The notes beneath the pieces are model-generated. The model searched no databases. It saw only the letters and a program-made list of their open reading frames with translations, and was not told the DNA's origin. Shown one piece after another: positions 34,146 through 44,788 of a stretch of DNA of 64,000 nucleotides. The stretch spans positions 2,523,540 through 2,587,539 of the forward strand of contig NC_054701.1 in the NCBI RefSeq assembly GCF_016097555.1, written 5' to 3'. Position numbers and translations under genes: made by a program. This DNA comes from Gigantopelta aegis (taxonomy: Eukaryota > Mollusca > Gastropoda > Neomphalida > Peltospiridae). The first letter of the stretch is position 1. The number at the start of each line of letters is the position of its first letter.

Positions 34146-35330
34146 ATAAGGCAGGGGCGTCCCATTCAGCCAGCCTTAATAATGATTTGCCATTCAGCTG
34201 ATGTCAGATTAGTTTATCTTCGTATCAATCCTGATCATCGACAGCACATGTTGACCAAATAGTAATTCCCTTTGAAAGGATATGAATAAAGCCTATGAAT
34301 GTACCTGTTAAGTTTGAGCTAACATATTGGCAAAACATCATCAAATTTAGCGATTAATATAGCTTAATTAAATTGTGTTCTTTTTTTCAATTTAAATAAT
34401 TTGTCATTTCACCCAGTTCCATACACAAGATGAGTGAACTTCTGTAGCAACTAAGTAGCTAGTCTATACTTTATGTCACATTGACCTGGGAATTTTCAGT
34501 GGTAAAACTGGTTTTACTGCCCAGAAAAGATCTTAAATGATCCGTTGTTTTTGAGGAATATTGGACAAAAACGTACAATCACATAATGTTGGTTAGAGAA
34601 AGCCATGGGTTTTTGTTGCACTTGGATCATCCTGAATACTAATTTATACATACTTTTTCAAAATACTATGAGGGATGCTTTTTGTGGTTTCGATAATCCA
34701 TCCTGCTGTTGATGAAAAGCTATGAGTGAATGTTATTCATTTAAAATAATTAGAATTTGTGAATAGGGTTATATTAAGTATCAAAATCACTTCCTGTTTA
34801 TGATTTGATTCTGTCACTATTTAAAAGGCATCCAACCTGTATACATGGAATGTTTACCACAAATGGGTAATAACCATATGGTAACGGGTGCAAAACAAAA
34901 TTATTATTATCTTGGTATAAATACGTTATAATAAGTTATTAATCAGTAAAGAGGTAGTGTTTTTGGGCCGCCCGACATATTTTAATATTACCTTGTAAAT
35001 AACTATTACGTGCTGTCGATGAAGGTGGTATTTGTAGACAAGGCTTACATTAAAAGTATGAAACCGTTTTAAGTGTTTGTTTTTCTTTGTACTATGTAAT
35101 GAAATCAGTTAATAGCACGACGTGCACTATTTGTCTTACACTGTGTTATTAGATCATTCACACCCACCCTTTACCCAATTGTTTCCTAGGAGTGTTATTA
35201 CTAATGCATAAAAAGCTGTATACGACTCGGAGAACATGCAAATGAGACCATTTGCTAATGAAAAAAAAATATATATTTAAAAAAAAAAAAAACACCCAGC
35301 AGTTGTAACACACAGTAGTTTGTGATTTTG
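34146..35330. other. Intergenic, no gene recognised
   Basis: AT-rich, ending in an A-rich run (35267-35292). No coding or known repeat was identified. Confidence 0.4.
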
Positions 35331-35339
35331 CATTGAGGA

Positions 35340-36180
35340 TGACGAGTCAAGATATACCGCGACGCTCTGCTGACTTGTATCCCCGTACCGGCACCCACCC
35401 AGAGCGAATTGTAATGACTTGGATAGATGTATGGCCTGCATTGACTTCTTTCTCACTAACCACTAACCACTAACCCACTTCTCTGGACGGAGACCCAGGT
35501 AGGTGAAGTTTGCCCAGGACAGTGTGTTTTAACCAAAATTAACCTTGGCACGTTTACAGAGAAACCAAACTCTACCTAGATGGGATGGGAAACTATTAAC
35601 GTGCCCCTATCCACGAAGGTTCAGGCACGCCTACCACGGATTTAGCCTCTGACTTCGCCAGTGACCAACCTCGGGGGGGGGGGGGGGATTAAGTTTGAAG
35701 TGGGCAGGTTTTGGAATAAAGCCATTTAGTGCGGTCAAACGCGAGCGCGGACCGAATAGCAGACACTTCGCAAACTTGAAGTATCACCGAGTGGGAGCCG
35801 TGCTCTGATTGGCTAAGTTTCGATTCCTCGGTGAAGCCTGACAAATACCTATGTCTACAAAGACTAACTGCATCCAAAAACATGTCTGGACTCTAACATT
35901 TAACCCAAAATAGTTGAGACTGCTCGGCCGAAAAGTTTTAAAGGTGATTTTTGAGCAATTGATCGGGCGCCAAAATAAAATGCGTTAGACTATTTATAAA
36001 AAAATAAACATAAGAATTTTGACTCGATCGAAAAATTTAAAGTCTAACTAGCCCAAAAAGGAGGTTGATACCTGTCCTAGCAAAGGTTGGCGTCTAGGGG
36101 GATCCGATGTAGCCGGTGGTCTCAAGCTGCGGGAGGAACTGCCGGTAGTCGAGTCTACCTAGAATGGAGTGATATATTCA
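35340..36180. repeat. Unclassified GC-richer repeat block
   Basis: It includes a triple 'ccactaac' run (35460-35480), 'acgtgcccctatccacga' with 'ggttcaggcacgcc', a G-run (35673-35687) and 'atcgggcgccaaaataaaat'. A related phrase, 'gtgcctctatcccgtgcgtt' with 'taagcacgccc', recurs near 44550, so at least part is a dispersed repeat. No ORF of known family. Confidence 0.5.
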
Positions 36181-36690
36181 CTAGATGTACATAAAGGTAG
36201 TTTAATGGAAGTAGGCTTAAACCAGTGACGGCTGCCTTTCATTGTCACCACTTGAATGTCTTGGTGTAAAATGTCGATTAATGTCTACAAGAATAATGAA
36301 GGATGGGAGACCCGTTTGCAAAAAGCTCGTCTCTTCGAAACGTTTAGGAACATCGTTAATGCACCAGAACAGTTTCCAATAAACCGCTTGACTTGGCAGA
36401 CCGTCGTCAGTATGGACCAGGCGACATTGAGAAGGTGTGATATTTTTGGATGTTACTACCTTCGATTCTGCAAGTCATTTCACCTCAATTGAGCACTACC
36501 ATTGAGCTACATGCCGCCATCGTTCAGTGACTGGTCGTCTTTGGGCTCGTTTGTAGTTTGCCAATTTACTCTTAGTAACCCAAAACAGAGCCATACATTG
36601 CGTAAAATAATGGCGTATTGTGAAAGAGAAACCCAAAATACTTTTTAGCTGGGGTGGGGGTTCTCGTGAATAGTTGTCACACTAGACTAC

Positions 36691-37221
36691 ATTGATTAAT
36701 TAATCATCGGCTATTGGACCCCGTCGGTGGGACTATTTCTCGTTCCACCCAGTGCTCCACAACTGGTATATCAAAAGCTGTGGTATGTACTACCCTGTCT
36801 GGAATGGTGCATATAAAAAAAATCCCTTGCTGCTAATCGAAAAGAGTAGCCCATGAAGTGGCGACAGCAGGTTTCCTTTCTCATTATCTGTGTGGTCCTT
36901 AACCATATGTTTGACGCCATATAACCGTAAATAAAATGTGTTGAGTGCGTCGTTAAATAAAACATTTCTTTCTTTCTTTCGGCTATTGGATGTCAAACAT
37001 TAGGTAATTCGAACATGTAGTCGGAGAAAACTTGTTACATTTTTCTTAATGCAGCAAGGGATCTTTTATATGCACCATTCCACAGACAGAATAGCACATA
37101 CCACGGCCTGATATACTAGTCATGGTGCACTGGCTGCACCAACAAATAGCCCAAATGGGGATCGATCCCAGTCCGACCGCGCATCAGGAGAGCTCTTTAC
37201 AACTGGGCTACGTCCCGCCCA
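36691..37221 (-). mobile_element. SINE, minus strand, interrupted by another SINE
   Basis: Its 3' end (36691-36718, 'taatcatcggctattgga') and the rest (36980-37221, ending 'ctacgtcccgccc', the tRNA head) are separated by a plus-strand SINE. CGGCTATTGGA is present on both sides of the insert as the target duplication. Confidence 0.9.
36719..36979 (+). mobile_element. SINE inserted into an older SINE
   Basis: A 5'-truncated copy from 'ccccgtcggtgggactattt' to the (TTTC)n tail. Direct repeats CGGCTATTGGA (36708-36718 and 36980-36990) mark the insertion into the opposite-strand SINE. Confidence 0.9.
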
Positions 37222-37277
37222 TCCCGTGAATAGATAAAACTCTTAAACAATTTTTAAAAGATATATTATTTTATTGA

Positions 37278-37803
37278 ATGACGATTTCATCTCGACTGAA
37301 TGCAATTAACTGCAATAATTCAGATCCAGTAACTTTTCAGATAAAAAAAACAATAAAAGGTAAAGACAAAATGCACCCGATATGGTATAGACCTAATATA
37401 TTGGAATTCCACCATTACAGAAAACAGATGGCGGGGAAGTCGTTAATGGCTATCGGATGGCAAGATAGCGTGGGTTTTATGAGTGTGTTAACCGTCGGGG
37501 GTCTAAACAGATGGGGCGACAGTCGTTTTACAGATGGGTTTAATCGTTTTGATGTGTGTGTCAATCATATGTGAGTCAACGGGGAGTGGAAAATTCCACG
37601 GCGTTTGAAACGTGCCCATATATGGTCATGGCGTGGGAACACCACGAGTCATCCCAGAACGTTTTCAGACACGTCTTGACCTCGAGATAGCGTGGGGACG
37701 CTACCATGGGACCTATACAAAACCCAGATTCAGGACGCTTGCCATTCGCTCAGCGACACTGCTAGAGAGAAGACGTATACCGTTGATGAATGATACTTAC
37801 GAT
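37278..37803 (+). pseudogene. Unrecognised ORF region of element remnant 1
   Basis: Two adjacent open stretches (about 98 and 65 codons) with good codon-like composition, for example IGWQDSVGFMSVLTVGGLNR. No homology is recognised. From position and base composition it belongs to the virus-like element; a structural role is possible but unsupported. Not an intact gene as it stands. Confidence 0.35.
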
Positions 37804-37890
37804 ATATAATATAATAATATATAAAATGGCATCGAGATATAACAATAACAATACAGAGGGCCTTGTCAAAAACTAAGAAAACGAAACGAG

Positions 37891-38250
37891 ATGCAACTAG
37901 ACCTTGGCGGTAACGTCTACGTCGTGGCTAAACGGTGGAAGGGGGACATTGCCATTCACGTTCGTAAGTTCGACGAGGACCGTGGAAAACATTTTCCAAC
38001 CAAGAAAGACGTTTCTCTGACGATGAAACAGTGGTTGGAACTGACCACCTTCAAACGAGAATCGAGTGTACCGCAGCATCTCGGTGGGAACGTCTACGTC
38101 GAACGTAGTTATGCTGGCGTGGATATTCGTCAGTGGTGGTATTGTGATCAAGAACTGATACCCTCCCGTCGCGGCGTTCGACTGACTACCGAACAGTGGA
38201 AAGAGCTACAGAAATGTTTTGACACTATCTACGACTTTGTGCCGGTGTAA
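37891..38250 (+). CDS. Tandem PC4-like (p15 coactivator) protein
   Basis: 119 codons holding two repeats of a PC4/p15-like single-stranded-DNA-binding fold. Repeat 1 (about residues 4-52) has LGGNVYVVAKRWKGDIAIHV, then FPTKKDVSLTMKQWLEL. Repeat 2 (about 62-115) has LGGNVYVERSYAG, then PSRRGVRLTTEQWKEL. The pattern of beta strands, a K/R-rich turn and a final helix with QW is typical of the family. PC4 proteins bind ssDNA and act in transcription or replication; a role in the element's replication or late transcription is inferred. It belongs to the virus-like remnant and looks uninterrupted, though its true start is uncertain. Confidence 0.7.
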   Translation: MQLDLGGNVYVVAKRWKGDIAIHVRKFDEDRGKHFPTKKDVSLTMKQWLELTTFKRESSVPQHLGGNVYVERSYAGVDIRQWWYCDQELIPSRRGVRLTTEQWKELQKCFDTIYDFVPV

Positions 38251-38336
38251 ACGGAATGCAGGAACAGTTGTCTGACCGGACTTAATCTCCTAGGAATGCA
38301 GGTCCTAGGTCTAATATATCTAGGAATGCAAAATTA

Positions 38337-39499
38337 TGTTGGTGTATATAGGAGTTGTCTTTTGTTGTTTACCAAATGTTAAGTTTTTTGGAGTTACCGG
38401 TTTTCATATTGTTTTAGAGGGCCGTGTGCAGTTCCAATATGCACTTAAGCCCAGGTGGGCACCTTGTTACGTAATATCTCCACGCAACCGTGGTCGAGCT
38501 GTGCCTAATACACACCCAGCCCAGGTGCGGAGGCCATGTGGCCAGTAGTTACGTAATACCTCCGCGAGTGCGATTTTTACAACCGTGATTTTGGCGACTA
38601 GGCATCAGCAAGTCTGGCCATCTAAGGAAAATTGTCGTCTTGGTCGCTGTGGAAATATCACTTGTAGGTATTCGGTGCCGCGATGTATCCCCAGGCGATA
38701 TTCGATTTTATAATAAATAGCTAGGGTTTAGAGATATCGGGGAGAAACATACTGGACGGCCCCGGGGAACGTTAGTCCGGCTGGACTTGGTAATTATATA
38801 TTTTCTGCTCTGTTGTATAACCTTGATGTGACTTTAAATATTTTAATACTGTATTATACCAATATTATTTAGATGGTGCTGCCGGTCATCTGACGCAGTA
38901 AACTGTAGGCTCACTGTTCTAAATAATTATTAAGGCTTAGCCAGTCATCCTAGAGGACCTAGGTAAACTGTAGGTTATTTTCTTTATTGTGATAGGTACC
39001 AGTATTAATTCTGTGTTACAAGGTTACTGAATGAGTAGTTAAGGGTTAATTAAAAATTAACCAGTTAGGAATAGAGTTGTAATTCCTTTATTAATTAAGT
39101 TCTCCTGGAAGCGTTTCTCAATTATCACACGTATGGGTGTTGTGTCACGGTGAAGTGATTAGCATATTGTGTAAACTTGACACCTAGAGATTAACTAATT
39201 AGGTGATCAGTTCTGCGTTGTTATTATTTGTTGTTGTTAATTAACTACTGCGGCAGTACATTTGTCAGCGTAGGTTAATACAGATTCCAAAGTGTATTGT
39301 GTTTTTGTTGTGTTTTCTAGTGAACTAAACGTGCTATAATAATATATACTTGATATAAGATCTTATCTCTGATCATACCTAGACGAGCCACGCGGGTATA
39401 ACTGCCTGTTACAGAGAGATCTAATAGATATACAGTTAGGAGAGATATTTGGACAATCGTGTTTCATTCAGTTATGGGTATTATAGGATCCCCGTGACA
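38337..39499 (+). mobile_element. Solo LTR of a Gypsy-like retroelement (fossil)
   Basis: The last 800 bp or so closely match the LTR at 44789-46004 ('gctagggtttagagatatcg', 'ggtattataggatccccgtg' ACA end). The first 200-300 bp are diverged, so it is a related subfamily and not the partner of that LTR. The 5' limit (TG at 38337) is tentative. No internal region follows. It sits inside element remnant 1. Confidence 0.7.
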
Positions 39500-40150
39500 A
39501 TACTTTTGAAAAAAGCAAGATATTCGTCCTATTTCAATATGCTAACAAAAATGTAAGATGACAACAAAAATTCACTCACGTGTCTGATCCACAAGTCTAT
39601 GACGTAAAACAAAAATTAAGTTGATACTCAAACTTAAAAATATTTTTGACATGGAAGTTTGAACCCACAATAATCTTAAGAGACTCGTACACTTATCCAT
39701 CACATTACGAGGGAAGGCTGCCAAAACCTGACTTGTTTTTCTCGTGTCTTTCTGGCAGCTCGTGCAAATTGCAGAGCATAATAAACTGACACCTAATTTG
39801 CCGGACTAGTATTTCTGTCACTGCTGTAGAAGGAATTTAAGTCCGGTAGGAATACAAGTCCTAGGATAAAACAACTTTAAAATAAACCAGGAATGAAAGT
39901 CCGGGTAGGACTATGGTTCCTAAACTATGGAGGTCCGATAGACCTACTGTTCCTAGGAACCGAGGTCCTACGGACCTGCGTTCCTTTTACACCGGAACTG
40001 AGAGACATCATACCGTGTCACCAAGATCATCAGACTCTGATCGGTGCCATAGAGTGTTCGGAATGCAACCCGAGATATTAGACGTGTCCAGACATGCTCG
40101 GTGACGTCACGGGAAAAACCCAGGACGTGTTTGGACATGCTCAGACATTG
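39500..40150. other. Spacer with TAGGAAT/TCCTAGG words
   Basis: Noncoding sequence with repeated near-palindromic words such as 'taggaatacaagtcctagg' and 'gttcctaggaaccgaggtcc' (39840-39990). The same words occur at 38255-38335 on the other side of the solo LTR, consistent with an LTR inserted into this spacer. Confidence 0.5.
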
Positions 40151-40227
40151 TGCATATAAACCTTAGATTTAGAACTGTTCGTCATTTGTCAGTCGACCGT
40201 TGTAGAGTGAAGACGTGTGCTCCAGAG

Positions 40228-40812
40228 ATGGCATCGGGATATTCGAGAATGGACAGCAGCAGTAACAGCAGTTGTAGCAGTGGTGACGATGTCTTGGTAT
40301 GCAAATGTTCCGAAAGACACACCATCAAATGCAAAAGAGTGGCTACCAAACCAGAAAAAAATTACACGGATCAAACGGACGCTGCTCGTGAACCCGATGA
40401 AATCATGAATGAAGAACCCATGGATACCCGTGAACCCATGGATGAAAAACTCATGGATCAGACGGATGCTGCTCGAGAATATAAAACAGACTCTGCTCTC
40501 TACGATGATGACGCCTACGACGCCGATGACGAATGGGGTGGCCTTTCGAGACAGTACTTGTTCTGTCATAGTACCCAAATGAGAGGATTCTACAGACGAC
40601 TCTACACATTTGGTCGGTGGCCCCTCCAGATGAGTCACATACCGTGGGAACTTGCCAAGGCCGGTTTCTTCTACATGGGAGACCACGATGCCATCGTCTG
40701 TTACTGTTGTGGACTACGCACCTACAGATGGCAGAAGATGGACGATCCAGTGATGAAACATTACAGGCTGTCCCCGAGATGTCCCTACATTGACAATGTA
40801 TTGAGACATTAA
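40228..40812 (+). CDS. BIR-domain (IAP-like) protein of the virus-like element
   Basis: About 194 residues from the ATG at 40228. This start is preferred to one at 40150 because a TATAAA (40155-40160) lies about 70 bp upstream of it. The N-terminal half is Ser-, Asp- and Glu-rich with repeated DQTDAAREP and EPMD words. The C-terminal 70 residues are a BIR domain: RLYTFGRWP, GFFYMGDHDAIVCYCCGLRTY, then H and C completing the CX2C...H...C zinc site. BIR proteins inhibit caspase-dependent death, and viruses often carry them; an anti-apoptotic role is inferred. No RING domain is seen. It looks uninterrupted. Confidence 0.8.
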   Translation: MASGYSRMDSSSNSSCSSGDDVLVCKCSERHTIKCKRVATKPEKNYTDQTDAAREPDEIMNEEPMDTREPMDEKLMDQTDAAREYKTDSALYDDDAYDADDEWGGLSRQYLFCHSTQMRGFYRRLYTFGRWPLQMSHIPWELAKAGFFYMGDHDAIVCYCCGLRTYRWQKMDDPVMKHYRLSPRCPYIDNVLRH

Positions 40813-40879
40813 ACACGTGTGTGCTACTTTTCGTTTTGTGAAATAAACATGTGAATAACACGTTTTGTTTGTTATTAAT

Positions 40880-41080
40880 AAGGGTGTGTGTGTGTGTGTG
40901 TGGACCTGCGTGTGGCCCTGAGTGTGGTCCTGTGGCCTTGCGTGTGGCTCTGGGTGTGGCCCTGAGTGTGGTCTTGTGGCCATGCGTGTGGTCCTGAGTG
41001 TAGCCCTGTGACCCTGGGTGTGGCCCTGTGGCCCTAAGAGTGACTCCCGAAAGTGGCCCTGAGCCGTGCATGAGCTATGC
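40880..41080. repeat. GGCCAC-type minisatellite (short)
   Basis: Imperfect repeats of 'gtgtggccctgagtgtggtc' type. Read on the minus strand these are CAGGGCCACAC-like units, the same word that makes the large array at 56039-56937. It sits upstream of a TATA box at 41155. Confidence 0.8.
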
Positions 41081-41214
41081 TTTGTGATGGGGACACGGGT
41101 CATACGTATCACACAAACTTTAATCTTTGTGCGCATGCGAGAAATTATAGAAAGTATAAATAAAAGGGCAATGGGTAACATTGTCATTTGAGATAGAACC
41201 TTCAGAGAAGCAAC

Positions 41215-41530
41215 ATGTCAGATCAGACAAGTGGACCCGCTTTTACAAGTTGCAAGCCCACGACAAACTTCAGCCACATTTTCCAGTCCAACGTGGTTGG
41301 AAAAGTCAGATGATGTACAGCGTGGATCGGTCTAGAACTCTACGAACCCACGTGGAAAAAAGAAAAAGAGGAACAGAACAAGTCCCCGACACCTAAAGTC
41401 GTCATGGTCTCCCCAACGCAACAGGTGGTAGAACAAGCCAAGGCCGAGCAGAAACGGAAACGAGAACAGAGTGGCGTGGAACAGAAACAACGAGAGCAGA
41501 CTGGGCAAAAACGATACAAGCATTTCTGAG
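41215..41530 (+). pseudogene. Small Lys/Glu/Gln-rich protein region of remnant 1
   Basis: It is preceded by TATAAATAAAAGG (41155). It encodes MSDQTSGPAFTSC-like and then Lys/Gln/Glu-rich sequence (EQAKAEQKRKREQ). Unknown function. Broken. Confidence 0.4.
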
Positions 41531-41599
41531 AAGACTATAAAAGGGACGTGACAGTTTCAACATCGTCAGTTTACGTCGAACACTTCAACAGTCAACATC

Positions 41600-42451
41600 A
41601 TGAATCAGAATTGGTTTATTCCAGAACATGTCATGAACAAAAGATCGTGTCCCGTATGTCCAAAGACTTTTTCAAAACCATCAAATATGCTACGTCATTG
41701 GAAGACATTCCATTCAGCTCAACTCCAGGCTCCCATGGCTCCTGCTCCGGCTTCTGCTCCGGCTTCTGCTCCTAGGGCTCCTAGGGCCCCTAGGGCCCCT
41801 GCTCCGGCTCCTAGTGCTCCTATAGCTCTGGCTCTGGCTCCAGCTTCGGCTCCGGCTCCTATGGATCCTGCTTTCCTAATCCATCCCTTCACCATGATTG
41901 TGTCGGGACCCACGTCGAGTGGAAATTTTTTGTTGTTGTACAATCTGCTAAGGGATGGCAAAATCCACCCGCCTCTCCAGCGCATTATCTGGCTCTACAA
42001 ACGATGGCAACCCCTCTATGATACTATCAAAATGGTTGCTCGAGTGAAATTTGTTCAAGGCATACCCGAGAATTTGGAAAAGGATCGTTATGTGGATCCC
42101 AGAGTCAGAAATCTCATAGTGTTGGATGACCTGATGTCTACAACTGGAAAAGACCCTCGTATCACCGACCTGTTCACAGAAGGAAGTCACCACAGAAACC
42201 TCTCGGTGATTGCCATCAACCAGAACCTCTATAACAGCAAGGACCCGACGCAGAGAAGAAACTGTCATTACCTGGCACTGTTCAACAACCCCATCGACAA
42301 GCAGCAAGTCCTAACCTTGGCACAGCAGATGTATCCTGGAAATACTCGTCATTTCATGCAACGGTCTGAGGAAGCTACCCACAGGCCCTACGGACATCTC
42401 TTGGTGGACTTGAAACTGACCACGCCCGAACAATGGCGCCTTCGAACCTAA
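41600..42451 (+). CDS. Packaging-ATPase-like protein with zinc finger, copy 1
   Basis: 283 codons, preceded by TATAAAAGG (41536-41544). Residues about 17-38 form a C2H2 finger (CPVCPKTF...H...H). Next comes an Ala/Pro-rich linker of about 45 residues. The ATPase-like domain includes FTMIVSGPT at the P-loop region, LIVLDDLM as Walker B-like, and SVIAINQNLY, a pattern seen in the FtsK/HerA-type packaging ATPases of Polinton-like viruses. It is related to, but clearly diverged from, the gene at 56996. The reading frame is open; whether it was functional is not judged. Confidence 0.7.
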   Translation: MNQNWFIPEHVMNKRSCPVCPKTFSKPSNMLRHWKTFHSAQLQAPMAPAPASAPASAPRAPRAPRAPAPAPSAPIALALAPASAPAPMDPAFLIHPFTMIVSGPTSSGNFLLLYNLLRDGKIHPPLQRIIWLYKRWQPLYDTIKMVARVKFVQGIPENLEKDRYVDPRVRNLIVLDDLMSTTGKDPRITDLFTEGSHHRNLSVIAINQNLYNSKDPTQRRNCHYLALFNNPIDKQQVLTLAQQMYPGNTRHFMQRSEEATHRPYGHLLVDLKLTTPEQWRLRT

Positions 42452-42545
42452 TGCTTTAGAGACGGGGCCGTCCGAATGGTATAAAAGCACGAACGTAACG
42501 GCGAATGTCTCAGAAGAGTTTTAACCACTGGAGAAAGAGCTCTAC

Positions 42546-43140
42546 GTGCAAATCATGCAAAGAAACGCATTTAAAAGAAAACTATCAGGCATACCCGCCT
42601 ACGAAAGTGACGATGACGAAAAAGAAGATGAGGTAGAGCCCTATCTGAAAAAAGTCAAGAGGATGCAGTCTTGTGATACATGTGGTCTGGTCTTTAAAGA
42701 CGGGAGTGACTTGCAGCGACATCTGCGATTTAAAACATGAGAGGAGGGAAATGAAGAAGAAGAGCTGTCGTTCGATCTGGAAAACGAAGGCGTACGTCTG
42801 ATGATCGAGCGTGAATTCGACATCAATCGAAAGCAAGAGGAAACGCTACGAAGAAAAAAACATGTCCCAAGATGCCATCGAAAGAAACCTGAAGACTTTA
42901 CAATGGAAGTTATTTAAAGACACATACTCTCGCTTCCTGGCCTATATGTATTACTTTGACAAAGGCCCCAACACGAGAAAAATTCTACAGTCTGTGAATC
43001 CGAAAAGAGATCCGAGACCTCAGATTCATTCTAAATTAAATCAGTATCGTTCGTGGATCAGCGAATATTTGGACGAACTAGACGACGACGATACCGATGG
43101 TGATGATACTGATGATGAGGACGCCGATGAAGAGAAATGA
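42546..43140 (+). pseudogene. C2H2 and acidic-tail protein region of remnant 1
   Basis: TATAAAAGC at 42480 precedes it. The N-terminal part has CDTCGLVFKDGSDLQRH, a C2H2 finger with acidic and basic flanks. The C-terminal part ends in an Asp-rich tail (DELDDDDTDGDDTDDEDAD). Unknown function; a DNA-binding accessory protein is possible. Broken. Confidence 0.45.
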
Positions 43141-43149
43141 ACACTCATA

Positions 43150-43263
43150 GTATTCACATGTTGCCCCTTCGGGCCTCTCGATGTATCCTAGTGTGTGTCC
43201 ATTTTATATATATATGTGTAGTTGTTGCCCTTAGGGCCTCTCGATTTAACCCAATGTGTGTCC

Positions 43264-43342
<79 letters not shown>

Positions 43343-43425
43343 TTCGCCCTTAAGGCCTATCGATGTAACCCAATGTGTGTCCACTTTATATATGTGTAGT
43401 TTGCAATTTGTCATTTATAAATAAA
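43150..43425. repeat. Triplicated 60-90 bp unit with (TA)n expansion
   Basis: Three copies of 'gcccttagggcctctcgatt' ... 'cccaatgtgtgtcca', followed by TA runs. The middle copy expanded to about 37 TA dinucleotides (43267-43339). Confidence 0.85.
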
Positions 43426-43522
43426 ATGAAAAAACCAAACAATTGCTTTTGTTTTTTGTGTGTTTTACTCCATGACTAGATTTGTGATTGAATGTCAGTT
43501 GATATTTGTACCAGCTACATTA

Positions 43523-43640
43523 TAGTAGCAAGGGATGGTGCACAGGACAGCACATACCACGGCCCTTGACATACCAGTTGCACTGGTTGAATATAGCCTA
43601 TTGGACCACCAACGGGGATCGATCCTAGATCGATCACTGT
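43523..43640 (-). mobile_element. SINE fragment
   Basis: It has 'tagtagcaagggatggtgca', 'cagcacataccacggccctt' and 'ccaacggggatcgatcc', matching the SINE body and head on the minus strand. Diverged, with internal gaps. Confidence 0.7.
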
Positions 43641-43929
43641 ATTTACCCATTTGGTAAAAATTTATATTAAACGGTCAGGGCTGTGCAGTTATTTCCATGA
43701 TCATAGGTTAGTTTGGAGTGTTGAGTTGCGATTCACGAGTTCTTTCTTCAAAGCAATGGGCTTTTTAAAGCAATGTGTTACACATTCCCTTCTTCACCTA
43801 CCGATTAAGGCGTCTACACATTCCTTTCTTTTATTAATCATGTTTGTTTTGAAAGCAATCCTTTATTAATGTTTGTAATGGACTGGGGTGTTACGCACAT
43901 TCCTTTCTTCCCTTACTGGCCACCGAATA

Positions 43930-44640
43930 AATGTATACTATCCCCACTGTATTTCTTTCTGTCTTTGAAACATATCGGAAATTAAGGTCTTGATTTGTAT
44001 AATAACATATGTTTTCGTTTAAACTCGACTTTGTAAACTTCAGTGCGTCGTTAAATAAAACATGTCTCTGTAGCGTCAGGGGTATCATATTTCCGCCAGT
44101 CAGCCGCAGCGTAGTAAGAAAGTAATATTTGGAAGCGACCCGCGTGTGTTTCTCATTACGTATCTTTAGCAGACGATATTATTTTTGTATTTAGACAGTG
44201 GGGATAGTGTAAGGGTGAGAGAGATTATCTGCTCTTACGTTAAATGCCACTACCAACACACCCGTGTTTGTTATTCTTTAAATGGTATATATCGTTTGAG
44301 TATACATTAAGTATTTATTTTATAGTGATACATATGTAATATTAATGCTTTGTCAGTTTATGTTTGAAATTACCATCGTGCGATCATTGCGAGATATGAA
44401 AGAAGGTCGTATTTCAAAACAACAACAAACTAGCAACCTTCTCATTGGTTAAACTTGTTATGAAGTCTCGGGGGCCATCCTCTACGAATGTCTGGCAATA
44501 CGAAATAGTCTAATGTATCAAAACACTGTAAAAATAATATGTTGTGTGCCTCTATCCCGTGCGTTAAGGTTTAAGCACGCCCGCACACACACACACACGC
44601 CAGCTATCTGTGGCTATCTAAGACAGTGGGGATAGTGCAG
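43930..44640. repeat. Spacer with repeated ACAGTGGGGATAGTG words
   Basis: ACAGTGGGGATAGT-like words occur at about 43937 (inverted), 44200 and 44624. A SINE-tail scrap ('gtgcgtcgttaaataaaaca') lies at 44042. They may mark ends of small inverted-repeat elements; no gene was seen. Confidence 0.4.
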
Positions 44641-44760
44641 TATGTGCTATTCTGTCTGCGGGATGGTGTAGGATCCCTTGCTACAAAAGTACTACATATG
44701 TTTGACATCCAATAGCCGATGATTAATAAATCAATGTGCTCTAATGGTGTCGTTAAACTT
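44638..44760 (+). mobile_element. SINE 3' fragment
   Basis: 'gtatgtgctattctgtctgc' through 'gacatccaatagccgatgat' to 'ctaatggtgtcgttaaac': the 3' half of the SINE, with a deletion. Confidence 0.75.
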
Positions 44761-44788
44761 TTAAAACTGGTGACCAGTTGATACCCGG

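Larger units (their letters stand above)
37250..43440 (+). mobile_element. Polinton/adintovirus-like element remnant 1
   Basis: A run of compact, mostly plus-strand ORFs with closely placed TATA boxes. They include a tandem PC4-like protein, a BIR protein, a packaging-ATPase-like protein with an N-terminal zinc finger, and small acidic or zinc-finger proteins. This gene set suits an adintovirus/Polinton-type dsDNA element. No polymerase, integrase, protease or capsid gene was recognised, and terminal repeats were not found, so the ends are approximate. It is broken, with several breaks, and a solo LTR lies inside. Probably old. Confidence 0.6.

Noticed and set aside
36256-36492. 78-codon ORF
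   Set aside because: No homology, and no splice or promoter support.
11929-37221. tRNA-like A and B boxes
   Set aside because: They are heads of SINEs; no intact tRNA gene with a full cloverleaf was recognised.
43930-44640. A defined transposon with ACAGTGGGGATAGTG ends
   Set aside because: Three words in mixed orientation do not define a consistent pair of ends or a target duplication.
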